Source: Sulfitobacter sp. THAF37
GTDB taxonomy: Bacteria > Pseudomonadota > Alphaproteobacteria > Rhodobacterales > Rhodobacteraceae
Direction of reading: 5' to 3'
Assembly: GCF_009363555.1 (NCBI RefSeq)
Contig: NZ_CP045378.1
Span: 19,444 to 83,443, forward strand
DNA length: 64,000 nucleotides
The notes under the pieces are model-generated. The model saw only the letters and a list, made by a program, of their open reading frames with translations. It was not told the origin of the DNA and searched no databases. The translations under genes and the position numbers were made by a program. Numbering within the stretch: the stretch's first letter is position 1; the number at the start of each line of letters is the position of its first letter. Positions 46,323 to 54,811 of this stretch are shown one piece after another.

Positions 46323-47477
46323 ATGGACTTCAATTTCCTTTCCACCCCGAGGATCGTCTGCGAGAGCGGTGGGCTTGGCCGGATCGGCAGCCTGATGCAA
46401 GATTTGTCTTGCACCCGTGCGCTGGTCGTGACGGACCCGGGCATATTGGCCTGTGGTTTTGCGGACGAGGCAGCCGCCTCACTTAGGGCTGCTGGCATCG
46501 AGGTTGAGATTTTTCATAAAGTCGAAGCGGACCCCCCGATCGCTGTCGTCGAGGCCGCGGTAGAGGTCGCGCGGGCCTTTGGTGCTGACGGAATCATCGG
46601 ACTTGGCGGCGGCAGTTCACTGGACACTGCCAAGGTCATCGCAGCGGCGGTAGCCAACGATCAACCGATTACGGACATGATCGGGATTAATCAGGTCACC
46701 GATAAACGCTTGCCACTGATCCAGGTGCCAACCACGGCAGGGACCGGATCAGAGGTAACATGGGTGTCCGTGCTGACTTCGGAAAGCCACGAAAAAAAAG
46801 CGGTATATGCACCGCAGCTTCTGCCTGACGTTGCCTTGCTAGATGCAAAGCTAACATTGGGAATGCCTCGTCACATCACAGCGGCCACGGCGTTAGACGC
46901 AATGGTTCACGCCATTGAGGCAGTAACCAGTCGCACCAGAAAGAATCCCATTTCCGATGGAATGGCGGACAAAGCGCTGGTGCTTCTCGGTCAGAACTTA
47001 CCAATCGTCATGGAAACGCCTTCGGACCTGTCAGCGCGAGAGGCCATGCTGTTGGGGGCGACACTGGCTGGGATGGCCTTCATTAATGCCAGCGTGGGGG
47101 CGATTCATGCCTTGTCATACCCACTTGGAACAGGTTTCAAGGTTCCTCACGGGCACGCAAACGCTCTGGTCGCAGGACCAGTGATGAGGTTCAACATGCC
47201 CGTTGCAGAAGCTGAATATGCTCGTCTATCGCGGTTACTACTGCCCTCGCGGCCTTTCAACTCTGATGCGGCTGCGGCCCATGGCCTGATCGACGAGATG
47301 GAACGGATGCTAGTCGAAAGCGGACTTGAGTCTCGACTTTCTGGTGTCGGAGTGACCGAGGCAGCCATTCCCGGAATGGCTAATGAGGTCGTGACCGGTA
47401 TCACGCGATTGCTGGAGACCAACCCGCGCGACATGACAGCCGAAGATGTGTCGCGCCTCTATCAGGAGGCGCTTTGA
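46323..47477 (+). CDS. chnD: Iron-type alcohol dehydrogenase, candidate 6-hydroxyhexanoate dehydrogenase
   Basis: 384-aa group III alcohol dehydrogenase. NAD-binding GLGGGSSLDTAK near 97, VPTTAGTGSEVTW near 137, and metal-binding histidines in AIHALSYPLGTGFKVPHGHAN near 260-280 are present. In known chn clusters the ChnD step is done by a zinc-type enzyme, so this would be a functional replacement. It would oxidise 6-hydroxyhexanoate to 6-oxohexanoate. Oxidation of another hydroxy acid is possible. Confidence 0.88.
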   Translation: MDFNFLSTPRIVCESGGLGRIGSLMQDLSCTRALVVTDPGILACGFADEAAASLRAAGIEVEIFHKVEADPPIAVVEAAVEVARAFGADGIIGLGGGSSLDTAKVIAAAVANDQPITDMIGINQVTDKRLPLIQVPTTAGTGSEVTWVSVLTSESHEKKAVYAPQLLPDVALLDAKLTLGMPRHITAATALDAMVHAIEAVTSRTRKNPISDGMADKALVLLGQNLPIVMETPSDLSAREAMLLGATLAGMAFINASVGAIHALSYPLGTGFKVPHGHANALVAGPVMRFNMPVAEAEYARLSRLLLPSRPFNSDAAAAHGLIDEMERMLVESGLESRLSGVGVTEAAIPGMANEVVTGITRLLETNPRDMTAEDVSRLYQEAL

Positions 47478-48679
47478 TGGCTGGCTCATTGGACGGGATC
47501 AAGGTGGTCGACCTCAGCCGCGTGCTGGGCGGGCCTTACTGCACCCAAATGCTTGCGGATCATGGCGCTGAGGTCATCAAGGTGGAGCCGCCTCTGGGCG
47601 ACGAGACCCGCAGTTGGGGCCCGCCTTTCAATGATGAACTCAGCGCTTATTTCTCTGGCGCCAACCGCAACAAGCGGTCCATCGCTATCGATCTGCAGCA
47701 ACCGGAAGGGCGCGACCTGATTTTGCGGTTTCTTCAGGATGCGGATGTTTTAGTTCACAATTTTAAGTCTGGTACTCTTGAAAAATGGGGGCTTGGTTAT
47801 GCTGATGTTCTCAGGGCACGTTTTCCTAGACTGGTACTCTGCCATGTGACTGGATTTGGTTCCGATGGCCCACTTGGCGGTTTTCCCGGCTATGACGCCG
47901 TGGTACAAGCTATGACGGGCCTCATGAGCATCAACGGCAATCCCTCCGAAGGCCCGACACGCATGGGTACGCCCATCGTGGACATCGGCACCGGTCTGAT
48001 CGCCTGTAACGCTATTCTCGCCGCACTTTTGGAACGGGGCCGGTCCGGATTGGGCCAAGCCATCGAAGTGCCGCTATATGATTGCGCGATCAGCATGATG
48101 CATCCCCAAGCGGCTAATTCCCTCATGTCCGGACAGATACCAATGGCGACCGGCAATGGGCATCCAAATATCGTACCATACGACATGTTCGAAACAAGTA
48201 ATGGCAAACTCTATCTGGCTATCGGTAACAATGGTCAGTTCGCAAAACTCTGTGACGTGCTTGGCCTACCTGAGGTGCCCTGCGATCCACGATTTGCCGA
48301 CAATGCCGCGCGTCTTGCGCATCGGTCAGAGATGACAGAGGTCTTGTCAGAGTGCCTGGTGCAACATGACGCCTTCAAACTTGAGCCGGTGCTTTTGAAA
48401 GCTGGGATTCCCGCCGGAGTCGTTCGGAATGTGAATGAAGCGTTGGAGCATCCACACACCCGACATCGCGGCATGGTGGTATCAGTTGGCACCTACCGCG
48501 GCACCGGCGTGCCAGCACGCTTGTCGCGTACCCCCGGAGCGGTTCGCGCGGCACCGCCTCGCTTCGGGCAGCATAGTAGGGAGTTGCTTAGCGAGGCTGG
48601 ACTGACAGAAGCTGAAATCGATAGATTGACTCAAGCGAATATCGTTCGAGAAGAACCGCGGATGCGCGAGACGACCTAA
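47477..48679 (+). CDS. CaiB/BaiF family (type III) CoA-transferase
   Basis: 400 aa. The N-terminus GIKVVDLSRVLGGPYCTQML and the AEVIKVEPP segment are diagnostic, and the active-site Asp lies in TPIVDIGTGL near 170. The start ATG at 47477 overlaps the alcohol dehydrogenase stop and follows GGAGG. It would activate adipate by transferring CoA from a donor such as succinyl-CoA. This fits the pathway since the thiolase regenerates succinyl-CoA. Confidence 0.9.
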   Translation: MAGSLDGIKVVDLSRVLGGPYCTQMLADHGAEVIKVEPPLGDETRSWGPPFNDELSAYFSGANRNKRSIAIDLQQPEGRDLILRFLQDADVLVHNFKSGTLEKWGLGYADVLRARFPRLVLCHVTGFGSDGPLGGFPGYDAVVQAMTGLMSINGNPSEGPTRMGTPIVDIGTGLIACNAILAALLERGRSGLGQAIEVPLYDCAISMMHPQAANSLMSGQIPMATGNGHPNIVPYDMFETSNGKLYLAIGNNGQFAKLCDVLGLPEVPCDPRFADNAARLAHRSEMTEVLSECLVQHDAFKLEPVLLKAGIPAGVVRNVNEALEHPHTRHRGMVVSVGTYRGTGVPARLSRTPGAVRAAPPRFGQHSRELLSEAGLTEAEIDRLTQANIVREEPRMRETT

Positions 48680-48731
48680 GCCGAAATTTCAGCTCAAGCG
48701 GACGATCGTGAAAAAGTTCAGGGAGGCCAAG

Positions 48732-49613
48732 ATGGAAAGACTGCTCATATCACCGGACCGGATACCCGAATGGATTCCCGGCACGACTACGTTGGACAGT
48801 TCCGGGTGCAACTGGAACGGCATTACCCTGAAGGGCTATCGTTATGAGCGACAAGACGCGGCAATTCCCCCCATGCGCGACTATATGATTGTTGCATATG
48901 ATGGCGCGCCAACCACTATGCGCCGCACGAGTGGCGGCCCATGGCAAAGCGCGCGCGTAGAGAAAGGTAGGATTTCCTTGCTCACGCGTGCAGAGGAATC
49001 CACTTGGAGTTGGTCCGAGCCTATCACGGTTAGACACGTCTATCTCAGTCACAGTGAACTCGAAAACACGGCCCTTTCGGTCTTTGATCGTGACCCGAAG
49101 TCCATTGAGATCAATGATTGTCTGTCTGCGAAGGACCCCTGTATCCTGAACTGCATCCAATTGCTAGAGAATGAGCTAAAGAACGGTGGAATCGGCCAGA
49201 GATTGATCATCGACGCCCTGCGCATCCAGATCGCCGTTCACCTTCTGCGTCAGTACGCCAAGGTCTCTTTGACCAGCGACGCAAACTCGAACTTCAGCCC
49301 TGCTCAAAGGCAGAGAATCATCGATCTCGTTGAAAGCTGCTTAGGTGAAAACCTCAGTCTGGAAGACATGGCCGCATCTATCGGTTTCAGCCAGTTTCAC
49401 TTTTCGCGTCAGTTCAAGGCGGAGTTTGGGTTGGCACCGTATGCATATGTTTTGCGCAAGCGAATATCGAAGGCCCAGGAGATGCTGAGAAAGGGTAATG
49501 CCCCCCTGAAAGTGGTCGCGCTTGACTGCGGTTTTGCAGATCAGAGTCATTTTAGTCGAACTTTTCGAAAAATGACAGGCGCGACCCCCGCCGAATTCCG
49601 GCGCATGGCATAA
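48732..49613 (+). CDS. AraC-family transcriptional regulator
   Basis: 293 aa from an ATG preceded by AGGGAGG. The C-terminal ~100 residues hold two helix-turn-helix motifs (MAASIGFSQFHFSRQFKAEF and ALDCGFADQSHFSRTFRKM), the AraC/XylS hallmark. The N-terminal half shows no recognised sensor fold. AraC proteins (ChnR) activate chn genes in Acinetobacter, so it could be the positive regulator of this island; direct orthology is not shown. Confidence 0.9.
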   Translation: MERLLISPDRIPEWIPGTTTLDSSGCNWNGITLKGYRYERQDAAIPPMRDYMIVAYDGAPTTMRRTSGGPWQSARVEKGRISLLTRAEESTWSWSEPITVRHVYLSHSELENTALSVFDRDPKSIEINDCLSAKDPCILNCIQLLENELKNGGIGQRLIIDALRIQIAVHLLRQYAKVSLTSDANSNFSPAQRQRIIDLVESCLGENLSLEDMAASIGFSQFHFSRQFKAEFGLAPYAYVLRKRISKAQEMLRKGNAPLKVVALDCGFADQSHFSRTFRKMTGATPAEFRRMA

Positions 49614-49686
49614 TTACCGGAAAACTATTCCTTCCTATCGCTGTCACGCACCAGAGACAAAGAAATGTTGAGCCCGTAACGCTGCA

Positions 49687-50145
49687 ATGAATGTACCAGA
49701 AACAGAATTTAAACCACGATTTGCCTTCGAACGCAGGATTTTCTTTGGCGACTGTGACCAGCTGGGAATCGCCTTTACTGGCCGGATCACGAATTTCGCG
49801 CTGGAAGCGATCGAGACTTTCTGGGACGATTTGCTTTCAGGCCGGGGCTGGCTTTTTCTACTCACGGAAAGAAACACGGCCATGCCTTTTGTCTCTATGG
49901 ACCTACAATTCCATGCGCCGGTGAAAGCAGGCGCGAACCTAGCATGCGAGGTCTATGTGGTCCATGTCGGGGAAAGTTCAGTTGGTCTAAAAGTTGTCGG
50001 CCGTCAGCATGACTTGATTTGCTTCGAATGCGAAACGAAGTCAGTTTTCCGAGATGCTTCAACATTTGGAAAAGTCAAAATTGAAAGCTCAATTCGGCAG
50101 ATTTTGCTCGCGGAAGTGGGTTCGGAAAATCAAACAGTGAGCTAG
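49687..50145 (+). CDS. 4-hydroxybenzoyl-CoA thioesterase-like hotdog protein
   Basis: 152-aa single hotdog domain. FGDCDQLGIAFTGRITNF near 18-36 resembles the catalytic segment with Asp of 4HBT-type thioesterases, and VSMDLQFHAPVKAG is the next conserved strand. It may release CoA from stalled intermediates in the pathway or be a housekeeping acyl-CoA thioesterase. It is the last gene of the island before the IS3 element. Confidence 0.78.
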   Translation: MNVPETEFKPRFAFERRIFFGDCDQLGIAFTGRITNFALEAIETFWDDLLSGRGWLFLLTERNTAMPFVSMDLQFHAPVKAGANLACEVYVVHVGESSVGLKVVGRQHDLICFECETKSVFRDASTFGKVKIESSIRQILLAEVGSENQTVS

Positions 50146-50161
50146 CAACCTTTGAGGTTGC
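50145..50161 (+). terminator. Hairpin at the end of the thioesterase gene
   Basis: GCAACC and GGTTGC pair around a TTTGA loop, starting on the last base of the stop codon. A T-run follows only 20 bp later (GGTTTTT), so the terminator would be weak. Confidence 0.4.
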
Positions 50162-50349
50162 CGCCTGTAATCAAAGAGGTTTTTCGCCCCGTTTGCGTGT
50201 GACCGAGTGCAAATTTCTATCTGGCCTTCAAGAATGGCATTTTGAAAAGCCGCGGCCAGAGACGAAGGTCAGCGGATGAGGTCTGAAGTGGTCCCAGGAA
50301 ACCGGACAGTCAGCTAAGGTGTTTCCCGAACCTTTGAAGGGATACGAAC

Positions 50350-50625
50350 ATGGCAAAGCGCCGGAACTTTACAGATCAGTTTAAGGCCAAGGTGGCGTTG
50401 GAAGCGCTGCGTGGCGACAAGACCGTGCAGGAGATCGCGGCGAAGCATCAGTTGCACCCAAATCAGGTCAGCACATGGAAGCGGCAGGCCATCGAGGGCA
50501 TGGCCGATGTGTTCTCGGGTGGCAAGCAGAGCGGCCCGACCGAGGCGGAAGTAAAGGAACTTCACGCCAAGATCGGGAGGCTGGCGGTCGAGAACGATTT
50601 TTTGTCGGAAGGGCTGAAGCGATGA
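50350..50625 (+). CDS. IS3-family OrfA (transposase DNA-binding subunit)
   Basis: 91 aa: a helix-turn-helix (TVQEIAAKHQLHPNQVSTWK near 30-49) followed by a leucine-zipper-like helix (VKELHAKIGRLAVENDFL). It would bind the IS ends. Its stop overlaps the orfB ATG in an ATGA, and orfB is also open upstream, so either coupled reinitiation or frameshifting can give the active product. Confidence 0.92.
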   Translation: MAKRRNFTDQFKAKVALEALRGDKTVQEIAAKHQLHPNQVSTWKRQAIEGMADVFSGGKQSGPTEAEVKELHAKIGRLAVENDFLSEGLKR

Positions 50626-51476
50626 GCCCTGGAAAGAAACGCGCGATGATCAACCGGGATCACCCCAAGCTGAGCATCAGCCAGCAGTGCAAGCTGGTGA
50701 GCCTGAGCCGGTCGGCGTTCTACTACACGCCCGCCGGGATCGACGCCGACACGCTGTCGATGATGAAAGAGATCGACCGGGTGTTCACCAAATACCCATT
50801 CTTCGGGTCGCGCCAGATCGCGGCCTATCTGCGCCGGGAAGGCATTGTTGTTGGCCGCCATCGCGTCAGGCGATTGATGGCGAAGATGGGTCTTGAAGCG
50901 GTCTACAAGCGCCCACGAACCAGCCAGCCGCATCCTCAGCACCCGGTCTTCCCGTATCTGCTGAGGAAGATGGTGATTGACCGACCGAACCAGGTCTGGT
51001 GCGCCGATATCACCTTTGTGCCAGTCAGAAATGGCTTCCTCTATCTGGTGGCAATCATGGACTGGGCGACGCGCAAGGTGCTGAGCTGGCGGTTGTCGAA
51101 CACGATGCACGCCGACTTCTGCGTCGAAGCACTGAGCGAGGCCATCGCCAGGTACGGCCCGCCTGAGATCATGAACACAGATCAGGGATCGCAGTTCACC
51201 GGATCGGCCTGGATCACGACGCTGACCGAGGCGGGCGTGCGCATCTCGATGGACGGGCGCGGGCGTTACCTCGACAACATCTTCATCGAACGCCTCTGGC
51301 GATCCCTGAAGCAGGAGGCCATCTATCTCGAAGAAATCAATGAAGGCTTCCGGGCCCGTCGTGTCATCAAGGGCTGGATGGCATTCTATAACACCAGCCG
51401 ACCCCATTCCGCGCTTGATCGGCAGACGCCGGACGACGCATATTGGGCAGGCTTGGAAGAGCGACACGCAGCATGA
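50622..51476 (+). CDS. IS3-family OrfB (DDE transposase)
   Basis: 284 aa from the overlapping ATG at 50622. The retroviral-type integrase core has Asp in WCADITFVPV, Asp in MNTDQGSQFTG and Glu in NIFIERLWRSLKQEAIYL; the IS3 family C-terminus AFYNTSRPHSALDRQTPDDAY is complete. An N-terminal HTH_21 region precedes the core. Confidence 0.94.
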   Translation: MSPGKKRAMINRDHPKLSISQQCKLVSLSRSAFYYTPAGIDADTLSMMKEIDRVFTKYPFFGSRQIAAYLRREGIVVGRHRVRRLMAKMGLEAVYKRPRTSQPHPQHPVFPYLLRKMVIDRPNQVWCADITFVPVRNGFLYLVAIMDWATRKVLSWRLSNTMHADFCVEALSEAIARYGPPEIMNTDQGSQFTGSAWITTLTEAGVRISMDGRGRYLDNIFIERLWRSLKQEAIYLEEINEGFRARRVIKGWMAFYNTSRPHSALDRQTPDDAYWAGLEERHAA

Positions 51477-51571
51477 AACCTAAACCCGATACACCTTAGA
51501 AACGCTGCAAACCTGTCCGAAAAGATGGGACCACTTCACACGTCAACGCACAGTGAAAGCCAGAGAAAGGG

Positions 51572-51590
51572 AAGCCCGGGTGCCGGGCTT
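51572..51590 (+). promoter_or_regulatory. Hairpin in the parB leader
   Basis: AAGCCCGG and CCGGGCTT form a perfect 8-bp stem with a GTG loop, 51 bp upstream of the parB start. It is the first of a series of leader hairpins in this block. Confidence 0.5.
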
Positions 51591-51641
51591 GAAAGGATAG
51601 AGAGAGGCTCATCCGGGTCCGGCGAGACAAGGACCCTGACC

Positions 51642-53813
51642 ATGGCCAAGACCACGACCCGCCCGAATCCCACCACCTCAAAAAAGACCGAAGCCGTTGG
51701 ATCGGCCGCGCCTGACGGCGGTGCCGACATCCGGATGATCCCGCTCGACAAGCTGGAGCCGAGCCCACTCAACGTCCGCAAGGTGGCCGCAAGCGCCAGC
51801 GACGATGCCGAGATTCTTGCGAGCATCCGCGAGACGGGAATCAAGCAGAACCTGGTGGTTCACGCACTTTCCGAGACACGTTTTGCCGTCGACGCAGGCG
51901 GTCGTCGCCTCAAGGCGCTGAAACAACTCGCCGAGGACGGTGTGATCCCCGCTGATCATCCAGTGCCCTGCCTTGTCGAGGACGAGCGCAACGCCATCCT
52001 TACCTCGGCCACAGAAAACCTCCAGCGCGCGGCGATGCATCCGGCAGACCAGTTCGAGGCCTTCGACAAGATGATCGGCGAGGGTCGCAGCGAAGACGAG
52101 ATTGCGCTCAAATTCGGCGTCTCCGTCGACCTGGTGCGCCGTCGCCTCAAACTCGCCCGTGTCGCACCCGAAATCATCGAGCAGTTTCGTGCCGGTGATC
52201 TGACCCTCGAATGCGTGATGGCTTTCACGCTGACCGACGACCATGACCGCCAGCTCGCGGTCTGGAACGCCGTGAAGGGCGGCTATCACATCCATCCGCA
52301 GAGCATCAAACGTCAGCTGACCGGGGCCGCACATTCGGCGAACTCGGCAATTGGTCGATTTGTCGGCATCGAGGCGTATGAGGCGGCGGGCGGGGTTCTG
52401 CTGCGGGATCTCTTCGACGACCGGGCAACCGCTCATATGGAAAACCCCGACCTCTTGGAGCGTCTCGCCATTGAGAAACTGCAGGCTGCGGCCAAACCCT
52501 TCGAAGGGATATGGAAATGGGTCGAAGTGCATCTTTCGGTGGATTATGGCGCGTTTCGCAGTTTCGGGCGGGTCTATCCGCAGGACATCGAACCGGATGC
52601 GGACATGCTGGCCGAGGAGGAACGTCTCATCGCGCGTGAGGAAGAATTGGCGGCGCAGAACGACGGGGAGGACTGGACCGACGCGGAGACCGAAGAATAC
52701 TACGCCATCGAGCCGCGTTTGCGCGAAATTGAAGCCATGCAGCGCGAACGGCAACCCTATGCCGAGGCAGATCGCGCTATCGCCGGTGTAGTCCTGACCA
52801 TCGGCCATGACGGGGTGTTGCGCGTCGAGAAAGGCCTGGTGCGGCCCGAGGACATTCCTGTTGCGCCCGAACCGGACGATACCACCGCAGATCCGGATGG
52901 CGCTCCCTCCCCTGCCCGCCCACAGGTGACGCCGCCGACCTCCTCCACGCCGGTGCCGAGCTCCGACCCGGCCGCGACGTTGCGCAAGGCGGACGGGATT
53001 TCGGCGAGCCTGGCCGACGATCTGCGCGCCACGCGTCAGCACATCCTGCGGGCGCATCTGGCGGCGGATTTCGAGGTGGCTTTCGATGCGATGCTCTACG
53101 CGCTCTGCGAGCAGGCTTTGGGGCGGTCCTACAACAACGAGGCGCTCGATATCTCCATCCGGCCCTTCCAGGCGCAAAACCGCGAGGTGCTGCATGCGGA
53201 CACCGTCGCTCAGAAGATGCTTGAGGCGTTGGAGCAGGACCTCGCCACCGACTGGATGAAGCTGGAGAAACCCGATGACTTCCGGGCGATGTCGGCCCTG
53301 CCCATTGCGGACAAGCAGGCGCTTTTCGCCTGGGCGACGGGTCTCGCGGTCAAGCCGCAGCTCTCCTCTGACAATCGCCCCTCCCACATCATTGAGGAGA
53401 TTGGTGCGCGGCTCGACGTCGATGTGGCGGCCTGCTGGCGCCCGAGTGCCCAGAACTACTGGGGTCGCGTCAACAAGGGGCATGCGGTGGCCACGGCGCG
53501 CAAGCTCATCGGCGATGATTACGCCGAGGATCGCAATCGCGAACGCAAGGGCGATCTCGCAGCCGCGATGGAGCGCGCTTTCGCGGAAACGGCCGGCGAG
53601 ACGGAAGGTTTCGACGCGGCGACGGCAGCAAAGACAACGCGCTGGCTGCCAGACGGGATGGTGTTTGCCGGTGCGGCGGAGGCCGACGCCAAAATGATTG
53701 GCGATGCGCCCGAGGCGGAGGAAGGCGACGTGCCTGCCGCAGACGCTCTGGCCGAGGCGGAGAGCAATGAACCATCGTCCTTGCCCGCCTTCCTTAGCGG
53801 AGATGCGGCCTGA
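51642..53813 (+). CDS. Large ParB/KorB-like DNA-binding protein
   Basis: 723 aa from the ATG at 51642, preceded by AAGGA. The N-terminal ParB domain (about 25-150) has box I DAGGRRLKALKQL, box II TENLQRAAMHPADQFEAF, and a helix-turn-helix EDEIALKFGVSVDLVRRRL. The following ~450 residues are acidic, with a Pro/Ser linker near 420-450, and are not assigned. Typical ParB is ~300-350 aa. No parA gene lies next to it, so a classical partition role is doubtful; a plasmid regulator or ParB-type nuclease role is possible. Confidence 0.85.
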   Translation: MAKTTTRPNPTTSKKTEAVGSAAPDGGADIRMIPLDKLEPSPLNVRKVAASASDDAEILASIRETGIKQNLVVHALSETRFAVDAGGRRLKALKQLAEDGVIPADHPVPCLVEDERNAILTSATENLQRAAMHPADQFEAFDKMIGEGRSEDEIALKFGVSVDLVRRRLKLARVAPEIIEQFRAGDLTLECVMAFTLTDDHDRQLAVWNAVKGGYHIHPQSIKRQLTGAAHSANSAIGRFVGIEAYEAAGGVLLRDLFDDRATAHMENPDLLERLAIEKLQAAAKPFEGIWKWVEVHLSVDYGAFRSFGRVYPQDIEPDADMLAEEERLIAREEELAAQNDGEDWTDAETEEYYAIEPRLREIEAMQRERQPYAEADRAIAGVVLTIGHDGVLRVEKGLVRPEDIPVAPEPDDTTADPDGAPSPARPQVTPPTSSTPVPSSDPAATLRKADGISASLADDLRATRQHILRAHLAADFEVAFDAMLYALCEQALGRSYNNEALDISIRPFQAQNREVLHADTVAQKMLEALEQDLATDWMKLEKPDDFRAMSALPIADKQALFAWATGLAVKPQLSSDNRPSHIIEEIGARLDVDVAACWRPSAQNYWGRVNKGHAVATARKLIGDDYAEDRNRERKGDLAAAMERAFAETAGETEGFDAATAAKTTRWLPDGMVFAGAAEADAKMIGDAPEAEEGDVPAADALAEAESNEPSSLPAFLSGDAA

Positions 53814-53851
53814 CGAAGCGAACACCGACCTGATCACGACATGAGCTTTGG

Positions 53852-53880
53852 GCCGCCCTCACATCGAGGGCGGCTCTTTC
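53852..53880 (+). terminator. Intrinsic terminator-like hairpin after parB
   Basis: GCCGCCCTC and GAGGGCGGC form a perfect 9-bp stem with an ACATC loop, followed by TCTTTC. It lies 38 bp after the parB stop and within the leader of the next gene, so it may terminate or attenuate. Confidence 0.65.
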
Positions 53881-53939
53881 CGGCTGACGGGTTGCCGACA
53901 GCCGATATCGGATCGGCTGGCCCGTCCCGGAGACATCCT

Positions 53940-54320
53940 ATGACCACCAGACTCGACCTCGATCCTGTTCAGGAAGCCGCACGCATCGCCGCGCAGAATG
54001 ACGCGTTTCGCAATTCCATCCTCGGCAATCCTTCCGTTGCCGATGCCCCGCAGGGACAGTTTGTGATGACATGTGGCGTCGCCGCGCTTGGACCCGACGC
54101 ACAACTGGAACTCACACGCCGCGTTGCCGCGTTCGACGCCTTCAATGCCGACAGTGACCCGCAGGGATTGCACGAGATGGGGGTCATCGAATTCAATGGC
54201 ACGAAGGTTTGGTTCAAGATCGACTTGTACGACGTCGATTATCAGTACGGCTCGCCTGAGCCTTCCGACCCGAAACAGACGCGTCGCGTGCTGACCTTGC
54301 TTCTCCCGTCGGAATACTGA
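53940..54320 (+). CDS. DUF3768 family protein
   Basis: 126 aa. FVMTCGVAALGPDAQLELTR near 40-59 and the C-terminal KIDLYDVDYQYGSPEPSDP are features of DUF3768, known mainly from alphaproteobacterial plasmids. Soluble and acidic; no function is established. The ATG at 53940 follows GGAG. The gene belongs to a run of small plasmid proteins after parB. Confidence 0.82.
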   Translation: MTTRLDLDPVQEAARIAAQNDAFRNSILGNPSVADAPQGQFVMTCGVAALGPDAQLELTRRVAAFDAFNADSDPQGLHEMGVIEFNGTKVWFKIDLYDVDYQYGSPEPSDPKQTRRVLTLLLPSEY

Positions 54321-54346
54321 CGCCCTCCACCCCCAATCGCCGCCCC

Positions 54347-54376
54347 GGGCCGTCCTTGCATAAAGGGCGGTCCTTT
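54347..54376 (+). terminator. Terminator-like hairpin after the DUF3768 gene
   Basis: GGGCCGTCCTT and AAGGGCGGTCC pair over 11 positions (two G-T wobbles) around GCATA, followed by TTTC. Bases 54365-54390 match 53868-53893 in 22 of 26 positions, so this element is related to the hairpin after parB. Confidence 0.6.
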
Positions 54377-54436
54377 CGGGCTGGCGGGTTTCAAGGGGCG
54401 CGATGATCGCGTCCGGCCTGCTGCAGGAGACCAGAG

Positions 54437-54733
54437 ATGGCCAAGACACTCGATTACCAGATCACCCTCTATCCCGCGCATCGTGACGGCGCCTTCGTTG
54501 TTACCCAGTTCCATATGATGGCGACCTACCCCGAAAAGCGCGTCCAGGCCGCGGGCATGGACGATTTGATCGACAAGGTGACGCAGTTCGCAATGGAGCA
54601 TGGTGAGAGTTGCAGTGCTTCGGTGCGTTGCCTCGCCCCGCGCAAACCGCCGGGGTTCAAGCGCGCGACCGAGAATCTGTATTTCAACCTGGTTGACCGG
54701 ACGGCTGAAAACCGCGGCGACGCTGCGGCCTGA
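54437..54733 (+). CDS. Small plasmid protein of unknown function
   Basis: 98 aa with an AGGAGA site upstream. The N-terminal part has strand-like YQITLYPAHRDGAFVVTQF; the C-terminus is basic then acidic. No recognised domain, signal peptide or membrane segment. It is flanked by hairpins on both sides, like its neighbours. Confidence 0.7.
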   Translation: MAKTLDYQITLYPAHRDGAFVVTQFHMMATYPEKRVQAAGMDDLIDKVTQFAMEHGESCSASVRCLAPRKPPGFKRATENLYFNLVDRTAENRGDAAA

Positions 54734-54754
54734 AGCCCCCCAAAGGAAACTCCG

Positions 54755-54779
54755 GGGCGGCCTCGCGTAACGGTCGCCC
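54755..54779 (+). promoter_or_regulatory. Hairpin with pyrimidine tract before the DUF6878-like gene
   Basis: GGGCGGCC and GGTCGCCC pair (one wobble) around a 9-base loop, followed by TCCCCTCTCCC. It may be a terminator or leader element. Confidence 0.5.
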
Positions 54780-54811
54780 TCCCCTCTCCCAATTCCAAAG
54801 GACAAAAAGAC

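Larger units (their letters stand above)
50284..51538 (+). mobile_element. IS3-family insertion sequence, apparently complete
   Basis: 1255 bp with matching ends: TGAAGTGGTCCCAGGAAACC on the left, and the reverse complement of the right end reads TGAAGTGGTCCCATCTTTTC, with further matches (CGGACAG and CTAAGGTGT) inside. Two overlapping genes (orfA, orfB) are intact. Flanking triplets (GTC left, CAC right) do not match, so a 3-bp target duplication is missing. It separates the catabolic island from the ParB block. Confidence 0.88.

Noticed and set aside
49687..50145. Thioesterase as an essential step of the adipate pathway
   Set aside because: The pathway is complete without it, and hotdog thioesterases commonly accompany catabolic genes; kept as accessory only.
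51678..53837. Minus-strand open frame of 719 codons opposite parB
   Set aside because: Same antisense shadow effect; the ParB domain is on the plus strand.
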